The translations under genes were made by a program, and so were the position numbers. Shown one piece after another: positions 7,519 to 9,571 of a DNA stretch of 9,571 nucleotides. Each line of letters starts with the position of its first letter. Position 1 is the stretch's first letter. The notes under the pieces are model-generated. The model did no database searches and was not told where the DNA came from. It saw only the letters and a program-made list of their open reading frames with translations. Source of the DNA: DAOTMI01 sp964605545 (GTDB lineage Bacteria > Patescibacteriota > Microgenomatia > UBA12405); assembly GCA_964605545.1 (NCBI GenBank), contig CAZSCX010000023.1, positions 1-9,571 of the forward strand, written 5' to 3'.

Positions 7519-7618
7519 NNNNNNNNNNNNNNNNNNNNNNNNNNNNNNNNNNNNNNNNNNNNNNNNNNNNNNNNNNNNNNNNNNNNNNNNNNNNNNNNNN
7601 NNNNNNNNNNNNNNNNNN
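7519..7618. other. Assembly gap of 100 N inside the adhesin gene (placeholder length)
   Basis: Exactly 100 Ns break the adhesin. The gene is in phase 2 before the gap and phase 1 after it, so 100 cannot be the true length if the gene is intact; the true length must leave remainder 2 on division by 3. Joining the two superrepeat copies predicts what is missing: 135 bp matching 8241-8375 plus 56 bp matching 6841-6896, in total about 191 bp, and 191 leaves remainder 2. One or more further whole superrepeats (813 bp each, frame-neutral) could also be missing. Confidence 0.9.
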
Positions 7619-9571
7619 GTGTCACTGACTGGACTCTCTCTGCTACTGGCTCCACTCTTTCTTTCTCTGGTACCGGTACTGTCAACCAAGATGTCCAAGC
7701 CGGTGTCCAATATACTCTTTCGGAATCTGGTCCGACCGGTACGACCGCATCTATTTGGAGCTGTAATGGTGGTACTGTAGTTGAAGGTAATAAAATTACC
7801 CTAGAAGCAGGCGATAATGTCTCTTGTTATATAGTCAATACTGCTCAAGCTGCCACTCTCATTGTCAACAAGGTAGTTATCAACGATAATGGTGGTACCG
7901 CCACCGTTACCGACTTTTCTTTCAAAATTAACAATTTTGGCGATCCTTTTTACTTTGAATCCGACGCCCAAAACGAATTTTCCTTAGATAGTGGCATATA
8001 CAGCGTTGCTGAAATAAATTATCCTGGTTACAAAACCACCTATGATAATTGTAGTAATCTGGATATCGATAATGGTGAAACCCAAGTTTGTACTATTACC
8101 AATAATGATATTCAATCCTATATTATCGTCGATAAAACAGTCGTCAATGATAATGGTGGTACTGCTCTTGCTGATGATTTTAAATTAACTGTCGACGATA
8201 ATGCTGCTCTTGATGAAGTTGCATTTGCTGTTAATCCTGGAGAGCACACCGTTGGTGAGACCAATCTAGCCGGTTATGCTGCTGGTGTTTGGGGAACAGA
8301 CTGTAGTCGTGATGGTAAAGTTACTGTGGCACTTGGAGAAAGCAAAACCTGTACCATCACCAACGATGATATTGCTCCAAAACTTAAATTAGTCAAAAAT
8401 GTTGTTAATGGCACCGATGGCACCAAAACTGCCGCTGATTGGACACTATATGCCCAAGGATTAGATGGTTTTCAAGACAAAGGTGATTCGATAACTTTTC
8501 ACTCTGTCAATGCTGGTATTGCTTATACTCTTACCGAATCATCTATTTCTGGTTACACTGCCGGCAATTGGAGTTGTGATAAAGGATATTTAAGTGAAAA
8601 CTTTTTAACTTTAAATTTGAACGATGAAGCTACTTGTACAATTACCAATACTCGTGATCGAGGCTCTATTACTATTAACAAAATAATCGATGAAGATGGT
8701 AATTTACAAACTACTAATGATCAAACAATTGGATCTAATTGGCAATTTGATGTCGATGGTTTGTCTTCAGATTCAAGCGATCCTCTAGCCCAATCTACTG
8801 ATTTAGGTGGTAGTTCTACTTTTAACGATATTAAAACCGGAAACTATACCGCTATCGAAACAAAACAAAATGGCTATGATTTAGTTTCTGCTTCCTGTAA
8901 TGACGGCAATAGCACCTTTGATTCTACCGATAGTATCGACAATATAATTGTTGCCAAAGACTCCAACATTATTTGTAATTTTTATAATACACCCAATGGT
9001 ACTATTCATGGCTACAAATGGAGTGATTATAACAAAAATGGTGCCTATGATAGCGAAGAATTAAAATTAAAAGACTGGACTATTAATCTTTATAAATGGA
9101 ACGGAACTGAATATAGTGCTACTCCAATTAAAACCATGCTTACCGATGGCAGTGATCAACACTTTGGTTGGTATTGGTTTGAACATTTATTCCCCGGACA
9201 ATATAAAGTTTGTGAAGTCCAACAAAATGATTGGGTACAAACATATCCAATAAACGACAACGATAATTGCCATCTTATTACTATTCCCGATACCAATCCA
9301 AATAATTTATCCGAAATGGCCAACTTTGTTGCTCAAAGCCCTGAATATAATTTTGGAAATGTAGAGAAAGGTGAGATCACGGTTTATAAATACCATGATT
9401 TAAACGGCAATGGTCTTCATGATAAAAATGAGCCATATTTATCCGACTGGGAAATTTTGATCAATAAAATTGGTACCAGTGAAACCAAAAGTCAAATCAC
9501 CAATACCGATGGATACAGTCAATTTAAATTAGAGCCGACCGATTACAATTTATCCGAAACCATGAAAGATG
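7619..9571 (+). CDS. Giant vWA and CnaB-like surface adhesin, C-terminal continuation (partial at both ends)
   Basis: This is the same gene as the part starting at 4184, with complete codons from 7621 (GTC) and no stop to the window end. Its domains are a D-W-T-L-type domain (to 7854), two N-D-N-G-G-T-type domains (7855-8115 and 8116-8379), a diverged D-W-T-L-type domain (8380-8661), and a G-S-I-T-I-type domain (8662-8997). These are prealbumin (SpaA/CnaB)-like, and each complete one keeps the Lys, Glu and closing Asn expected for an isopeptide bond, plus two Cys. Two SdrD-B-like domains follow, at 8998-9369 and from 9370. They are marked by G-Y-K-W-S-D-Y-N-K-N-G-A-Y-D and Y-K-Y-H-D-L-N-G-N-G-L-H-D, whose D-x-N-x-N/D-G-x-x-D pattern suggests calcium binding. 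These domains are stalk modules that hold an adhesive head away from the cell. The anchor (LPxTG-like motif or membrane segment) must lie beyond the window. The +1 phase difference from the first part is explained by the wrong gap length, not by a real frameshift. Confidence 0.88.
7621..8379 (+). repeat. Superrepeat copy 2 (three prealbumin-like domains)
   Basis: This block matches copy 1 (6899 on) domain for domain. Its D-W-T-L motif is followed 810 bp later by a degenerate third copy (A-D-W-T-L at nt 8434-8448). The first and second copies would be 813 bp apart once the gap is restored to 191 bp. The superrepeat is therefore about 270-271 codons, ordered as one D-W-T-L-type domain followed by two N-D-N-G-G-T-type domains. 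The third copy keeps only the first domain before the architecture switches. Confidence 0.85.
8998..9571 (+). other. SdrD-B-like calcium-binding stalk domains (one complete, one cut by the window end)
   Basis: Two units begin with G-T-I-H-G-Y-K-W and G-E-I-T-V-Y-K-Y and carry an acidic loop, D-Y-N-K-N-G-A-Y-D-S-E-E in the first and D-L-N-G-N-G-L-H-D-K-N-E in the second. Each loop is followed by an L-x-D-W strand. This pattern is typical of SdrD B-repeat domains, which bind calcium and become rigid. Their position after the prealbumin-like array marks a change of stalk material toward the C-terminus. The second unit is incomplete. Confidence 0.72.

Noticed and set aside
7619..7780. Hydrophobic C-terminal tail and stop at 7780 in the frame of the 4184 start
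   Set aside because: It is out of frame with the repeat-homologous sequence; it appears only because the gap was filled with 100 Ns, a length that breaks the frame.
6899..8448. Repeats as a CRISPR array or mobile element
   Set aside because: The period is about 813 bp, the copies differ at many silent sites and are in frame with a protein domain boundary; there are no short identical repeats, spacers, terminal inverted repeats or transposase.
1..9571. Recoding of TGA as glycine, as in some CPR lineages
   Set aside because: No in-frame TGA is needed to read any gene here, glycine uses ordinary GGN codons, and all visible stops are TAA.

Overview
The window is AT-rich, with gene spacing from 71 bp down to overlap, and it carries a mix typical of Candidate Phyla Radiation (Patescibacteria) genomes, most like Microgenomates. 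The signs are a short glutamyl-tRNA synthetase, secreted proteins with Thr-Pro linkers, no visible Shine-Dalgarno sequence before any of the four visible starts, and TAA stops throughout. TGA is not used as a sense codon in the genes read here, so the standard code fits. The lineage is inferred from style, not from a marker-gene match.

Layout: (1) nt 1-614 (+) is the 3' part of a D-alanyl-D-alanine carboxypeptidase (peptidase S11). (2) nt 604-1650 (-) is an uncharacterised membrane-anchored protein that overlaps the first gene tail to tail by 11 bp. (3) nt 1683-2996 (+) is gltX, divergent from gene 2 across a 32-bp promoter region. (4) nt 3000-4112 (+) is a secreted protein with two lamin-tail domains, starting at GTG three bases after the gltX stop. 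(5) nt 4184 to the window end (+) is one giant surface protein gene, interrupted by a 100-N assembly gap at 7519-7618.

The giant protein has a signal peptide, a Thr-Pro linker, an N-terminal beta-rich region, a von Willebrand factor A domain with an intact MIDAS, a chain of SpaA/CnaB-like prealbumin-fold domains, and then SdrD-B-like domains. The order resembles Gram-positive pilus-tip adhesins. Every complete prealbumin-like domain keeps a Lys, a Glu and an Asn where CnaB domains form an intramolecular isopeptide bond, and also two Cys. Three of the domains form a superrepeat of about 271 residues that is present twice, with a degenerate third start.

The reading frame changes from phase 2 to phase 1 across the gap. 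Comparing the two superrepeat copies predicts that about 191 bp are missing there (191 mod 3 = 2), which restores a single frame. The apparent stop at 7780 is therefore an artefact of the placeholder N length. The gene runs off the window, so its C-terminus and cell-wall or membrane anchor are not visible.

Together the genes describe cell-envelope work (peptidoglycan trimming, secreted anchored proteins, a large adhesin) around one housekeeping tRNA-charging gene.
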